A DNA stretch of 64,000 nt from Diabrotica undecimpunctata. Its lineage: Eukaryota > Arthropoda > Insecta > Coleoptera > Chrysomelidae. The stretch's first letter is position 1. Every line of letters begins with the position of its first letter. The notes beneath the pieces were generated by a model. That model did no database searches and was not told the DNA's origin. It saw nothing but the letters and a program-made list of their open reading frames with translations. The DNA is taken from assembly GCF_040954645.1 (NCBI RefSeq), contig NC_092810.1, forward strand, positions 69,624,660 to 69,688,659, given 5' to 3'. A program made the position numbers and the translations under genes. Positions 32,820 to 43,834 of the stretch are shown here, piece by piece.

Positions 32820-33660
32820 TGATCTTTTGGCGAAATTAAATTTTCCTCTGACTTTGGTCTTCCTATTTCCAAGGTTGTTATTCCACTAGGGCACTTTCCC
32901 ATTGGGATTCCTCACTAACTGTTTGGCAGCCATGTCTGGGTACAGTGTATGTCTTATTGTACCTTTAACCCTTCCTAAATAATATTCCAGGTCTACTTCA
33001 TATGCTTCCCAATCTATTTTACGAAGATTTGGTGATAGCTATATGTAAGGTGATTTTTTAAATAGTTTTAAACATGTGAGTCGTTGTTATTATCAATTAC
33101 CTTCTTTAGTTGTGTGGTTACAAAGAGTAGTTTGTTTCCTACATTTATTATATCTATATTCCATAACAATGGTAGCAGTGATTCCCTCTTTTATTGGAGT
33201 TTGTGCTGCTCTAGGTCTACTGGTGTGTGTTCACATCACAGCCCATAATCAATTGCAGTCCATTTATCCTGAAATCTCTCACTAGTTTTCCATCCTTCTT
33301 GCTGGTGGTTTTTTGATTATATGGAAGATATGCTGATCTGAGAATTATTTCCTTCATACTTCCTCCTTCGATGATTTTTAGCTTTACCATTGATAAATCC
33401 ATAGAGAAATTCACCAACGGTAGTATTTTATTATACCGTATGACTATTAATAGTATAACAGCACAAGAAGAAGCAGAACCATATAATACACCACTTCAAT
33501 CATTACTATTCATAAATCTATGGAACAGAAATTCATCAATGGCAGGATTTTAATGTTGTATAACTATTAACAGCATAACACGAAGCAGAACTATATAAAG
33601 GAGATCAAGGAGTGGTCCCCCAATGGCTTCTAAACATACATCTACAATTGTGTAAACCAT
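32820..33660 (-). mobile_element. R1-like LINE, second decayed copy
   Basis: The minus strand at 33417-33217 keeps KLKIIEGGSMKEIILRSAYLPY and GLQLIMGCDVNTHQ, matching the endonuclease of the 27550-29290 copy (MKIIEGGGMRETILGSAYYPY, LISGCDANAHH). The DNA on either side follows the same element with many changes. Only the endonuclease region remains. Confidence 0.75.
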
Positions 33661-34911
33661 CCGATTTAGAATAGTTTTACAGTTTAGTTTATGATATCCA
33701 GAATCCTAGGTATTTGAACTCATTGGGAATTGTTTTATAGTTTAGTATAAAGTTATTATTTAAAATCAAATGGTGACGAGTAAAACACCACAGCTGCTTT
33801 AGTGACATCAAGTTTGTTGACTAACTGTCATATTCCTTTGACTGGTTGATATTGTTGCTACTGTGCTTAAAGCTTCTGTTTGTGTGTTCTTATAAACAGG
33901 GCACAGTTTGCTTTAAGAAGGGGAATACCGCTTCTACAAAATTCGTGAAACTGGTTAATAGTTTTTTACAATCAAAAACACTATCAAAAGAGTCTTATGA
34001 ATTTTTGTAGAATTACATTTTTTATTAAAAAAGTAATTCTACAAAATTTCTTTCAAGTCTCTGATAATGTGTTTTAAATAAAACATCTATATTGTAGGTT
34101 GTATTTAAAATATTGTAGAACGGCAGACTCATGACCTATTTCTGGTAAAATCGTTCATGAATTATTACATATTGAAAAACTGATTTTATTCAAAATAAAA
34201 ATAAGCGAAATTAAAATCTACTATAAAATGAACCTGTTAAAATAGCAGCCTTAGTTACTTGAAAAAGATAATACAATTTTGTACAAAACAATTAACTACA
34301 ATGATAGTCACTCATATAGGCAGCTAATATAAAAAAAATTATAACTTTCATCCATATAATATTCACTATGAAACTTGATAATGTTAATAGTAATCCTTCC
34401 TTGCTATTGTAAGGAATTTGGTAGAAATTTTCTCATTTGGATAACACAGTTAATGTAAACAAGATTGCAATGCTAAAAATGTATCATAAAGGCTTTCTAC
34501 ATTTAATTCATCTAATGCATTCAATAATTCATTTATTGTTTGTAGTATTGTAAGCTGTATGTTTTAAGTATTACAGAGAACTGAAAAACTAACTCAAAAC
34601 AGTAAACTATTTGTATTTAAATTTAATGTACCAATCATCTCTGACCCTTTTGCTAAAACATCTTCATCATATTCAGAGCAGTGGGTTTTGTATTAGATTT
34701 TTACATATAAATTGTATTGTGTTGGCAACTTATGGGAAATTTTGTTTTTCTTTGTGTAATGGTATCACTTTAGTACTGAAAAGGAAAAACCATTAAGGTT
34801 TCATATATTAGGTTTCATTTACCACTTCATAATATATTTTTCATGTAGGTTAAAAAAGAAATAAAAGAAAAATATGAAACACTTATTCCTCAAATTGAGG
34901 CAACTTTAAAA
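33661..34911. other. Intergenic DNA 3' of NDUFA2
   Basis: AT-rich with no recognised gene. It contains the hairpin listed at 34003-34046. Confidence 0.4.
34003..34046. repeat. Long near-perfect hairpin
   Basis: Arms ttttgtagaattac and gtaattctacaaaa pair over 14 bp, then after one mismatch over 5 more A:T pairs, leaving a small AT loop. It may be the core of a foldback element. A small-RNA role is possible but there is no further evidence for one. Confidence 0.5.
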
Positions 34912-34917
34912 TTTATT
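34912..34917 (-). terminator. Polyadenylation signal of NDUFA2
   Basis: AATAAA on the minus strand about 40 bases past the stop codon of NDUFA2. Confidence 0.6.
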
Positions 34918-34957
34918 TATATTATAAATATCTACAATCTACCTATACAATTCTGGT

Positions 34958-36050
34958 TTATAGACCTTTAGCTACAGCTTGAATTCTGTTCAAAACATCT
35001 TCAGGAGACAAATCTTTCAGTGAAACACATTTTTCTTTTCCTAAATCTGAAAAAGAAATATAAGTGTGATTATAAAATTTAGTATGAAACTTTAAAAGTG
35101 TTCCAATTAGGCAATTCACTGTTGGAAATCAAGAAATCATTCAGCTTTATGCCATCAAATAAATAAAAATGACATTTTTTTAAACATTAAAAATTAAGAA
35201 GTGCATTAAACTCAATAGCAAAAGTAGATATCACCTAAAGCCTAAAGTATAATAATTATAGCCTACTATAGAATCAAACAAATTGAAAGTGAAGGTATTT
35301 TATTATTCAACATACTCTCCTCTTAATTGGATACATTTATGACAATGAACCTGCACCTGCAATGAAAAAATTATATTGCTCTGCAAAATAAGCCTACACA
35401 GTTCAGAATAACAGCAGCCACAGGCTGTTGAAAATGGCTAGTCAAGGGACACCTGCACACATGAGGCCGTTTCATGAAGACTTAAGGTGCAAACTTTGTG
35501 GCAGAGAACCTGAAACAGTCAACTATATTTTTCGTAACTATGAGGCATCAAAAACTTTTTGAAGCCTGGACTTGGCTGCAGTACCACAGGTTTATAACAG
35601 ACAACCTTCCAAAATAAATAGTAACATTCTTTATAGAAAATTATATAATCTGCTATATTATATTGGCATTTTAAGTTCAAATAAAATCATCTCATAATGT
35701 AATATAATAAGAATTAAATAGCGAAACAATCAGGAAACTAATTTAATTTTCAAAATACTAGTAATTCAAAATGTTTTCACTTACCATATCTTGCCCATAA
35801 TCTTGGTTCAACTCCAGAACATTCTCTTACAAGTATGGGGAATTTTGGATTACTAGATTTTAATTGAACATAGTGTTTTTCTATAAAATCTCTACAAAAA
35901 TCGAAGTATGTATTAACATTGGGATTATATAACCTAGTAACAATGAGTAAACAAAAAAAATAAAACTTACCTGACTCCTTTACTAGCAGCCCCAGTTTGG
36001 CAGAGGTGTATCCGTAATTCCTTCAAAGCGGATCCAAATCTAACGGCCAT
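34958..36050 (-). CDS. NDUFA2: NADH dehydrogenase (ubiquinone) 1 alpha subcomplex subunit 2
   Basis: Complete three-exon gene: 35971-36050, 35785-35891 and 34958-35046, with GT/AG introns and matching phases. The protein has 91 residues. It begins [20 protein letters not shown], continues with [19 protein letters not shown], then [20 protein letters not shown], and closes with [17 protein letters not shown]. This is the thioredoxin-like B8 subunit of mitochondrial complex I. The first Cys (residue 17) and the CSGVEP Cys are the pair usually found in the family. There is no cleavable signal, as is normal for this subunit. The intron between exons 2 and 3 carries a LINE fragment. The start lies about 275 bases from a MITE-like element, so its promoter is short or overlaps that repeat. 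Confidence 0.93.
35340..35610 (+). mobile_element. LINE RNase H tail in NDUFA2 intron 2
   Basis: The plus strand reads [21 protein letters not shown] followed by [13 protein letters not shown]. This is the zinc-knuckle-like C..CG.E.ET..H.. tail that follows RNase H in R1-like LINE proteins. It is antisense to NDUFA2, short and broken. Confidence 0.6.
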
Positions 36051-36059
36051 CCTTTCAAT

Positions 36060-36316
36060 TTGGAATAATTATTTTACTATTTTTCAATTTCTCTTTATTA
36101 AATGTCAGAATGACATCAATAATTATTCACCTTCTTTTCTATTTATCCTATAGAGTATTATTCGGCAGCTACAACTTCGTTATCTTCTTCTTTCAATTCA
36201 CAAAAGTATGTAGCAAACTTCATACATGTCATCCTGCAGGATCACGACCACAGACCACTAAGAGGTAGGTGATTTGTGATTACGCTACGTCACAGTATAG
36301 ACAACAAATACTGTGA
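36060..36316. other. Promoter side of NDUFA2
   Basis: The sequence immediately before the NDUFA2 start codon on its strand. Near 36278-36322 an imperfect palindrome (ctacgtcacagtat and atactgtgactacgta) flanks the MITE-like element at 36325. No specific promoter motif was recognised. Confidence 0.35.
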
Positions 36317-36324
36317 CTACGTAC

Positions 36325-36825
36325 CATCGAGCAAAAAGACAAAAGAGGGAATCTAATCCTTATGAAAAGGAGACCAAAAAAGTGGCCTCTGATGGCGGAC
36401 ATATCCGGAAATGCGAATGCGCCAAATTTAAATTTCATGACACTTCACAATAATCATACATGGTGTAGGGGTTTTAATTTATCTATTTATTTGTTATATT
36501 ACATAATATTAATACATAATACACCTAAAATACTTTTTTTAACACTAGAACACAATAAAGTTTTAATTAAATAATAACAATAATAGTCTAAAATGTGAAA
36601 CAATTGTTAAAAAACTTCAATAGAAAATACAAATAATCTTTCATGTGACAGTTGGGACAAACAATAACATCAACAATAACATAACCCAACTAAATTTGAT
36701 TTCTTAAACAAGGAAAGAGTCTCGCTTTCCTTGTTTAATGTGGCCTCTCAAGATGGCAGTTCCTGTCTAACAATATTTTTGCCCCCACTACCTTTACATT
36801 CCCTCTTTTGTCTTTTAGCTCGATG
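36325..36825. mobile_element. Short TIR element, copy 1 (MITE-like, 501 bp)
   Basis: Begins catcgagcaaaaagac and ends with the near-complement gtcttttagctcgatg, terminal inverted repeats of about 28 bp. The 8-bp direct repeat ctacgtac flanks it at 36317-36324 and 36826-36833, as expected for an hAT-type target duplication. It has no coding capacity. A second copy starts right after the right-hand repeat. Confidence 0.8.
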
Positions 36826-37148
36826 CTACGTACCATCGAGCAAAAAGACAAAAGAGGGAATCTAATCGTTATGAAAAGGCGACCAAAAAAGTGGCCTCTG
36901 ATGGCGGACATATCCGGAAATTGCGAATGCGCCAAATTTAAATTTTCCGACACTTATTAACAGTAGCTATAAAATAGTTTTCAGAATGTGTCTTAGACGA
37001 GAATATTTTAATTAAATATTAACGATAACAGTCTAAAATGTGAAACAATTGTTAAAAAACTTCAATATAAATAAGATTTCATGTGACAGTTGGGACAAAT
37101 AATAACATAACCCAACTAAATTTGATTTCTTAAACAAGGAAAGACTCT

Positions 37149-38308
37149 GTGGCCTATTTGCGGGAAGCAAAGTAGTCGGGGCACACTTTAAACTGTTTTA
37201 TTGATTTATTAGCAATAAACTACATACTAAAAAACAAGTAAGAAAACTGTAAGAGTTCTTTTCGTTGTCACCTCGTCGTGTGATCAAGGTTAGTAGATGT
37301 TAAGTAGGTTGTCTCGTAACTATGTGGGCGAAGCGAGGGGAAGGCAGAATGCTTACGTCACTTATACGACAAAGTCAAATTTGACAGTTGTCTGCACGTC
37401 TGAGTTTAAGTTCACGTTTGTTGATGTCTCTATTCTATAGTATCATTAGTTCGTTTATTTGTTTAGTTATTGTTTAGTTTTTATTTTTAAGTATAGGTAT
37501 AAGGACAATATTATTTATAGAGACTTATTATTTAGTTATTTGTGTACATAAACACTTGTGAAGTGTGTTTTCGTAGCCGTGATATCAAGGTTTATCATAA
37601 CAATTATATGTAGTTTTGTACGTTATAATAATGATATATTTTTTTAGATGAGATAAGTATATATAGCTTGAAGATTTGTGCTTGAAGGACTAATCATTTT
37701 TTGTATTTTAATCTAATAATAAATTATTTATATTACCTATTGGTTTTTTTTGCCTACCACTAGATATGATAAAATACTGCAAATTCCAGGAAAAACATAA
37801 TAAGTAAGTTCCTACATATTTAGTATTTTTGCTTTTGAACTTTTTCTACTGTTTTTTTGGGTTTTTGTGCGAAATAAACTGTTATCTCCATTTAAAACAC
37901 ATAATATTATCACTATAATCAATTCTATTTTTTGTCATCAGACTATTGATTTTAGAAAAAAAAATTGATATAATTACTAATATAAGAACCACTTAACATC
38001 CCTATACCCAAGAAAATCCCAAAATATATTGCAAAACCTAAGTTTTTGAACCTTATATTAGCATTGAAGCTTATGGCAATTTTAAAAGTGTCGTATGGGT
38101 GACGTATTCCCGCCTTTAAAAAGCGAGCATTTGATTGGTCTATAGTTACGAGACAACCTACTTAAATATCTACTAACCTTGTCGTGTGATCGTGTTCTGA
38201 CAGCCTTCAGCTGCTCTCATCGCCTCTTCTTTTCTCCGTCGACGTTCCCTCACTTCAATAGCACAGTCAACCCATGTGTGGCTGGAGGTTAACTGTCAAT
38301 CTGCCACA
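37149..38308 (-). repeat. 3' LTR, interrupted
   Basis: Left LTR of the Gypsy-like element. It is split by the TIR element at 37286-38180 and the duplicated 11-bp target gtcgtgtgatc. Contains caataaac-type sequence near 37210 that could serve for polyadenylation on the opposite strand only. Confidence 0.85.
37286..38180. mobile_element. TIR element (895 bp) inside the LTR, 11-bp target duplication
   Basis: Terminal inverted repeats of about 38 bp begin aaggttagtagatgttaagt on the left; the right end, read on the other strand, is aaggttagtagatatttaag with one small length difference. The flanks gtcgtgtgatc (37275-37285 and 38181-38191) are direct repeats, and the other LTR shows the uninterrupted site. 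There is no long open frame, so it is non-autonomous. A target duplication near 9-11 bp fits Mutator-like elements best, but superfamily assignment is an inference. Confidence 0.85.
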
Positions 38309-41300
38309 GGGCTCCCCTCCAGTGAGGAACCTGCTGGTTTCGAACGGCTATGTTGACTTGTGTTGCTCATCAGACGGTTGGCATATGCATGTTCTTCCTG
38401 CACCTGTTGGGCCGCTGGAATATATGCTGGTTTGAGTCGGTCCATGGAAATTCGCTGAGGAACATTTTGGACATCCACAGTTACAAACTTATCACTTCGT
38501 TCTAACACTCTAAACGGGCCGGTATAGGGAGGTGTAAGAGGAGGCTTCACTTTATCGGTTCGCACAAACACATGACTCGTAGTCTGTAGATCCGGATGGA
38601 CAAAGGCAGTGCGGGCTGAGTGGTTGCTCGTCGGTACAGGACGCAATGCTCCCATGGTCTCACGTAGTCGTTGGACAAAACTATGCTCGTTGGGTGTAAC
38701 AGCACTAGGGACAAGCAGCTGTCCAGGGAGACTCACTGGGGTACCATACACTAACTCGGAGGCTGTACATGCAATGTCTTGTTTGAAAGTGTTTCGAAGG
38801 CTTAGCATGACCAGAGGTAGGGCTTCAACCCACGATACTGTGTCCGCGGCGATGAGAGCAGCCTTGAGCGTTCGGTGGAAACGTTCAATACATCCGTTTG
38901 ATTGTGGGTGGTAGGCAGTGGTTTTAATATGTTGTACACCTAGTAATCCATTGAGTTGGCGAAACAACTGGCTCTCAAATTGCCTACCTCGGTCCGTTGT
39001 TATGGTTCCTGGCACGCCAAACCGGGATATCCATCCCTCAAGGAGCTTCTGCGCGACGACTTCGGTTGTAATCTCCGAGATAGGTATGGCCTCTGGCCAT
39101 CTTGTGAAACGGTCGATGATTGTGAGCAGGTATCGAAAGTTCTGATTTGCTGGAAGTGGGCCAACGATGTCGACATGTATGTGTGCGAATCGATCGTCTG
39201 GCATTCCTAGAGGTGTCACAGGTGTAACAGTGTGACGTCCGATTTTGGTACGTTGACATTGGATGCACTCTCGTGACCACTGCTTGACTTGGCGATTCAT
39301 GTTATGCCACACAAAACGTTCAGCAATCATTCGTAATGTAGCAGCATGCCCTGGGTGGGACTGCGTGTGGAATTTCAGGAAAACATCTCTTTGGAACACA
39401 GCTGGCACATAAACTCGTATACGACCATCTTGGACTGAACAATAAATAGCTCTGGTAGAACTATGCGTTGAAGTTGTAAGGAACTGGCAGGATCGTTCAG
39501 GGTCTGTTGAAGACCCTCATCTGTAGTCTGAGCTTCGGATAGCCGGTCATAGTCAATAGTAATGGGTGTTGTGATAGCGTCTACTTCAGGTCGTGAGAGA
39601 CAATCGGCAACGATATTGGCTGCGCCCTGTATATGTCGAGAATTGGCCAATAAATTCTAGTTGACGTATCTGTCGTGAAGACTGCCGCTCATGTCGCTGT
39701 TGGAAGGCAAACGTTAAAGGCTTGTGATCAGTATAAATGGTAAATGGCATACCCTCAAGAAAATGGCGGAAGTGATGTATGCCACTGAATATGGCAAGCA
39801 ACTCTCGGTCATAAGTGCTGTAGTTTCGCTCCGTCTTAGAAAGCTTTCGAGAGAAGAAAGCGATGGGCTGTAGGTGTTCACCTATAAGCTGTTGCAAAAC
39901 ACCGCCGATGGCAGCATCTGAGGCATCAACTGACATGTTCAATTGGGCATTTGGTGCTGGAAAGACCAATTCAGTCGACGCGGCCAAGAGTTCTTTTACC
40001 TTGGTGAAAGCTGCTGCAGCTGCTGGTGTTAATGTTAGTTCTTGCTGCTTTTTCTTTTGTTGAGACAATAACTCCGTTAGTGGCATTAGCTCATTGGCAG
40101 CATTAGGTAACCAACGTCTGTAGAAATTGAACATACCCATAAATCGTCGTAGCTGTCGATAGGTCGTAGGTTGTGGAAACTTACGAATCGCGCTAACTTT
40201 AGCCGGTAATGGACGAACGCCAGTTGGGGATACCGTGGCACTCAGGAAGTTTACTTCACGTTTACGGAATTTTGATTTATCCTTGTTTGTTTGGAGTCCA
40301 TTTGCTTCCAGAATCCGAAGTACTGATGCCAGGTGTTGCTCATGCTCAGTCTCAGTCTCCAAGGCAACCAAGATATCGTCAATGTATACATACACATATG
40401 AGCATTCTCGAAAAAGGTGATCGAGGTATCTCTGGAACGTCTGGGCAGCATTTCGCAAACCGAACGGCATTCGGAGGAACTCGTACAGCCCAAAGGGGGT
40501 TATTACAGCAGTCTTTTGGATTTCCTTCGGGTGGACAGGAATTTGGTAAAAAGCACGTACCAAGTCGATGCAAGAGAAAATTTTCTTACCATGTAGCTGG
40601 TTAGCAAAATCCTGGATGTGCGGTATAGGGAAGCGATCTGGTTTCGTCATGGCATTTAAACGGCGGAAGTCTCCACAGGCACGCCATCGTCCATTGGACT
40701 TCTGAACTAAGTGAAGCGGACTGGCCCAAGATGACTTTTATGGTCGAATAATGCCTGCCTGCATCAGCTCGTTGAATTCTGCTCGTGCAGCTTGAAGACG
40801 GTCTGGTGGAAGTCTTCGTGGTTTAGAGAAAACTGGTGTACCTCGAGTCTCAATATAGTACTGGACTCTTTCAGTATCCTCTGGTATAGCAACAGTTGGA
40901 CGATCATAGGGATGAGCAGTGGATAAGCCTACTTCTGGCACCCTAACACGACGAGACACACAGGTAATACTGCTTGACATACTTGGACTTACTAGTCGTT
41001 TGTTTCTCATGTCTACACTAATGCCATGGTACGTCAGAAAATCGGCTCCTAGTATGGGTGTGGTGACATCTGCGACTACAAATGTCCATGTTACAGGTTG
41101 GCCTAGACCAAGGTTTAGTGTGAGCTGTTTCTGACCATATGTTTGGATGCACGATCCGGTGGCAGAATACAGGCGTACAGTGCTGGGCTGAGTCGCAGTG
41201 CAGATTTTACGTGGAAGCACACTTAGGTCTGCCCCTGTATCAATAAGAAATTGAAGTTGGAGAGCATTATCGATAATGAAGAGGCGGCGTGGTATGTGAG

Positions 41301-41319
41301 GGGCTGCGGTTGCCGCCAT
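38296..41319 (-). pseudogene. Gypsy-like pol: protease, reverse transcriptase, RNase H, integrase
   Basis: Reading leftward: protease 41319-40738 with active site FLIDTGADLSVLP and ILGADFL, then a single stop (40738-40740). Reverse transcriptase follows to 39586, with PFGLRNAAQTFQRYLD and catalytic YVYIDDILVA, and RNase H with MSVDASDAAIGGVLQQ and FTIYTDHKPL. A frameshift near 39640 leads to GAANIVADCLSRPE (the RNase H exit). Another shift near 39408 opens the integrase, 39408 to 38296, with the zinc-binding HTQSHPGH...[23 protein letters not shown] and [14 protein letters not shown] (the D-D-E core). All expected domains are present and decay is limited to one stop and two shifts. Confidence 0.9.
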
Positions 41320-41447
41320 TACTGCGCCCTTTGATCGTTTTTTGTAAAATTGCAGGGTGGTCTACATTTCTTTGCTTGTGCACCAAATCTTCGATGGTAG
41401 TAACACTGTTCGTCTGATGATGACTTGGTACTCTTGGTCATTTGAAT

Positions 41448-42104
41448 CTATTGCCCTTCTTCAGCTACAGTTAATCTGTTGGATAAAGCATTCACTTGGT
41501 CACTCAATGCAGCCACTGTTTTGTCTAAGGTAGAGCTATCGGTAACAACCATGACTGGAAAACTGGAACACCGTAGGTACGTATCGGCTTTCTTAGTAAG
41601 TTCTTCTAGGTCTCCATCAAGAATAGATATAACGCTTCGAACTGAAGGTGGTAGGCGGTCCAACCAAAAATTTTTGAGAACTTGCGTACTAATGCTATCC
41701 ATGGCCAAAGTTTGCATTCGATGGAGTAGTTGAGTGGGTTTTAGGTCACTCAGAGTGAGTTCCATCAACTTGTGGATCTTTTCATCTGAGCTGGTGCCAT
41801 ACCTGTCGAGAAGTCGAGTTTTTAGTTGTATATAGGCATTGCCAGCAGTGGGATTCTTTACTATGTCTGCTACTTCTATAAGTACTTCACTGTTTAAACT
41901 AGCAACAGTATGGTCGAATTTACAGTTGTCAGTTGTGATTTTGGCTTGTCGAAACTGCGCTTCTAGCCGGAGAAACCATAGTTCTGGTTCAGTGCGCCAA
42001 AACTCTGGCGCTTTAATGCCTACCCGTGCAATTAATGAATGATTATCGCCTTCGCACGGTGTAATATTCATATTGTTTGGCATTGTTTGGTCGGTGTTTG
42101 TCAT
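41448..42104 (-). CDS. Gypsy-like gag
   Basis: A 218-residue capsid-type protein starting at the ATG 42104 (an open frame extends further into the LTR without ATG). It shows the hallmark sequence of this insect Gypsy group: FWRTEPELWFLRLEAQFRQA, then KLMELTLSDLKPTQLLHRMQ, FWLDRLPPSVRSVI and a C-terminal coiled segment. A stop codon comes at 41448. In the same frame beyond it, 41445-41325, lies CYYHRRFGAQAKKCRPPC, a zinc-knuckle-like tail normally part of gag, so the stop may be a damaging change. Confidence 0.85.
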   Translation of the reverse strand: MTNTDQTMPNNMNITPCEGDNHSLIARVGIKAPEFWRTEPELWFLRLEAQFRQAKITTDNCKFDHTVASLNSEVLIEVADIVKNPTAGNAYIQLKTRLLDRYGTSSDEKIHKLMELTLSDLKPTQLLHRMQTLAMDSISTQVLKNFWLDRLPPSVRSVISILDGDLEELTKKADTYLRCSSFPVMVVTDSSTLDKTVAALSDQVNALSNRLTVAEEGQ

Positions 42105-42140
42105 AGTTGTGTATAAATCGTTGTACTTACAGTTTTTTTT

Positions 42141-42153
42141 CTCGGGGTCACCA
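42141..42153 (-). promoter_or_regulatory. Primer-binding site
   Basis: Two bases inside the 5' LTR end the minus strand reads TGGTGACCCCGAG. This fits the 3' end of a tRNA; the first dozen bases match the tRNA-Trp type used by some retroelements. The tRNA identity is inferred. Confidence 0.65.
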
Positions 42154-42154
42154 A

Positions 42155-42409
42155 TGTGGCCTATTTGCGGGAAGCAAAGTAGTCGGGGCACACTTTAAAC
42201 TGTTTTATTGATTTATTAGCAATAAACTACATACTAAAAAACAAGTAAGAAAACTGTAAGAGTTCTTTTCGTTGTCACCTCGTCGTGTGATCGTGTTCTG
42301 ACAGCCTTCAGCTGCTCTCATCTCCTCTTCTTTTCTCCGTCGACGTTCCCTCACTTCAATAGCACAGTCAACCCATGTGTGGCTGGAGGTTAACTGTCAA
42401 TCTGCCACA
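42155..42409 (-). repeat. 5' LTR, intact (255 bp)
   Basis: Right LTR of the Gypsy-like element, TGTGGC to GCCACA. It shows the empty target site (cctcgtcgtgtgatcgtgtt) for the TIR element that interrupts the other LTR. Confidence 0.9.
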
Positions 42410-42573
42410 ACTCTCTTTCCTTGTTTAATTTGGCCTCTCAAGATGGCAGTTCCTGTCTAACAATATTTTTGCCCCCACTACCTTTACATTCCCTCTTTTG
42501 TCTTTTTGCTCGATGATTAGACCTGACTATGTACTCTAATCATGGTACAATGAGTACTCTAATAATAATTTTT

Positions 42574-43157
42574 GGACGATTTTCACATTTGGTGCCATTG
42601 AAGATAGCTATAATTGAGCTGTCAATTAAAGTTCATAGAACGAAATGTTGGTTCTTGACTGTGTTGCCATGTTTTTTTAATAAATCGGGAAATAGCATGT
42701 GATTTATAATTAATAAAAATCCAATAGAACGTTAACAAACTAACAGTAAAAAAGAAATTCTTTCAAAAAATAATAAGAATAGTATTCAGGTACTTTCCAC
42801 AGATATCTGGTGACCATCTGTAACAATCTGGCAACTAGCGGTTTGAGGATTGCCAAATCTATTAGCTTATTATCAAAGGCAAATGCCAAAAAAATGTTGT
42901 AATAATAACTGCAATTTATATGAGAAGAAACGAGTATTTATTCGTTCGTGTTGTATATAAAAAAATAAAAAAATTGCATAATTCATATAATAAAATAAAA
43001 ATGTATTTTTGAAAGCTTCTGTATTTGTAATTGAAGCCTACAACATATACATTATAAAGACATGACAACACAGTCAAACGTCAAAAATTTGTTTTGTGAA
43101 TTTAATTCACAGCTCCTTTGTAGCTATCTTCAATGGGACCAAATGTGAAAATCGTCC
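42574..43157. mobile_element. Long-TIR MITE (about 584 bp)
   Basis: Inverted repeats of about 100 bp: ggacgattttcacatttggt at the left, and the same on the opposite strand at the right end, continuing through cccattgaagatagcta and on to gactgtgttg.catg. Arms differ at roughly one base in seven. There is no coding sequence between them. Confidence 0.75.
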
Positions 43158-43159
43158 TA

Positions 43160-43834
43160 CTTTTCTTTTTTACGCTTTAAGCCAATGAATATTGAACCCG
43201 ACGCAGAAGCATAATATATAAAAAAGAATTACAGAATCTTTTTCACTGTCATGTCATTTTTTAGTCAATAATCAATAAATCGGCCATCGGGGCAAGGGAA
43301 CGGGAACAGTAACAGGAACAGTGATATGATGAACTGATTTCAACTGATGAAGGAAAGTTCAAATGGGCGATTTAAAATTTAAAACCATCATGAATGATGT
43401 AGTTAGGGGAAAGTGGGAAAGGAGTACAAACGGAGCAATTTATTTAACTTATGCATCTACGCGTAATCAAATTTCGATGCCATTGATTTGCAAGCTGTCT
43501 TTTTTTGTTTTTTCACAACAAAATCTTTATTTTTAATATATTATATTTTTAATTTTAAAACTTTAAAAGGTACGATATTTACAATATTCAAAGTATTCAT
43601 TTTTTTTTTTTATTACATGTAAATAATATTTTACTTTGAATTAAAAATAGGTTTGTTCCAACGTCATTGGTTCCAACACTACGAAAAACCGTCACATAAC
43701 TTTTTATTATACTGTTTTCGTGTCCAAATATTTACGAAGCATTTTTAAAAAATTTCAAAATTTTTTAACCAAAAATTTAATTTTCTCAGAACTTTTCATC
43801 AAACGTTTTAGACAATTTTGACTTCTGTCCTTTA
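43160..43834. other. Intergenic sequence without recognised genes
   Basis: AT-rich, with a purine-rich patch near 43285-43330 (gggaacgggaacagtaacag). No gene was seen. Confidence 0.4.

Larger units (their letters stand above)
37149..42409 (-). mobile_element. Gypsy-like LTR retrotransposon, young but inactivated
   Basis: Bounded by LTRs that start TGTGGC and end GCCACA, with the 4-bp target duplication ACTC at 37145-37148 and 42410-42413. It reads leftward: 5' LTR 42155-42409, primer-binding site, gag, protease, reverse transcriptase, RNase H, integrase, then the 3' LTR 37149-38308, which holds an 895-bp insertion. With that insertion and its duplicated target removed, the two LTRs differ at one base that I can find (38251 region, cgcctc against ctcctc). 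The insertion is therefore recent, yet stops and frameshifts already break gag-pol. Confidence 0.92.
36834..42515. mobile_element. Short TIR element, copy 2, split by a Gypsy insertion
   Basis: The same element as 36325-36825, in the same orientation. The left part is 36834-37148 and the right part 42414-42515, ending gtctttttgctcgatg. The LTR retrotransposon sits between them, inside the internal hairpin aaacaaggaaag...ctttccttgttt. Without the insertion the copy would be about 417 bp, shorter than copy 1. The base string after its right end (attagacc) does not repeat ctacgtac, so the right flank differs from that of copy 1. Confidence 0.8.

Noticed and set aside
38609..40604. Several plus-strand open frames across the Gypsy pol
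   Set aside because: Shadow frames of the minus-strand integrase and reverse transcriptase; no motif of their own.
37149..42409. Gypsy-like element as an infectious retrovirus
   Set aside because: No envelope-type frame is found between integrase and the 3' LTR; only gag and pol are present.
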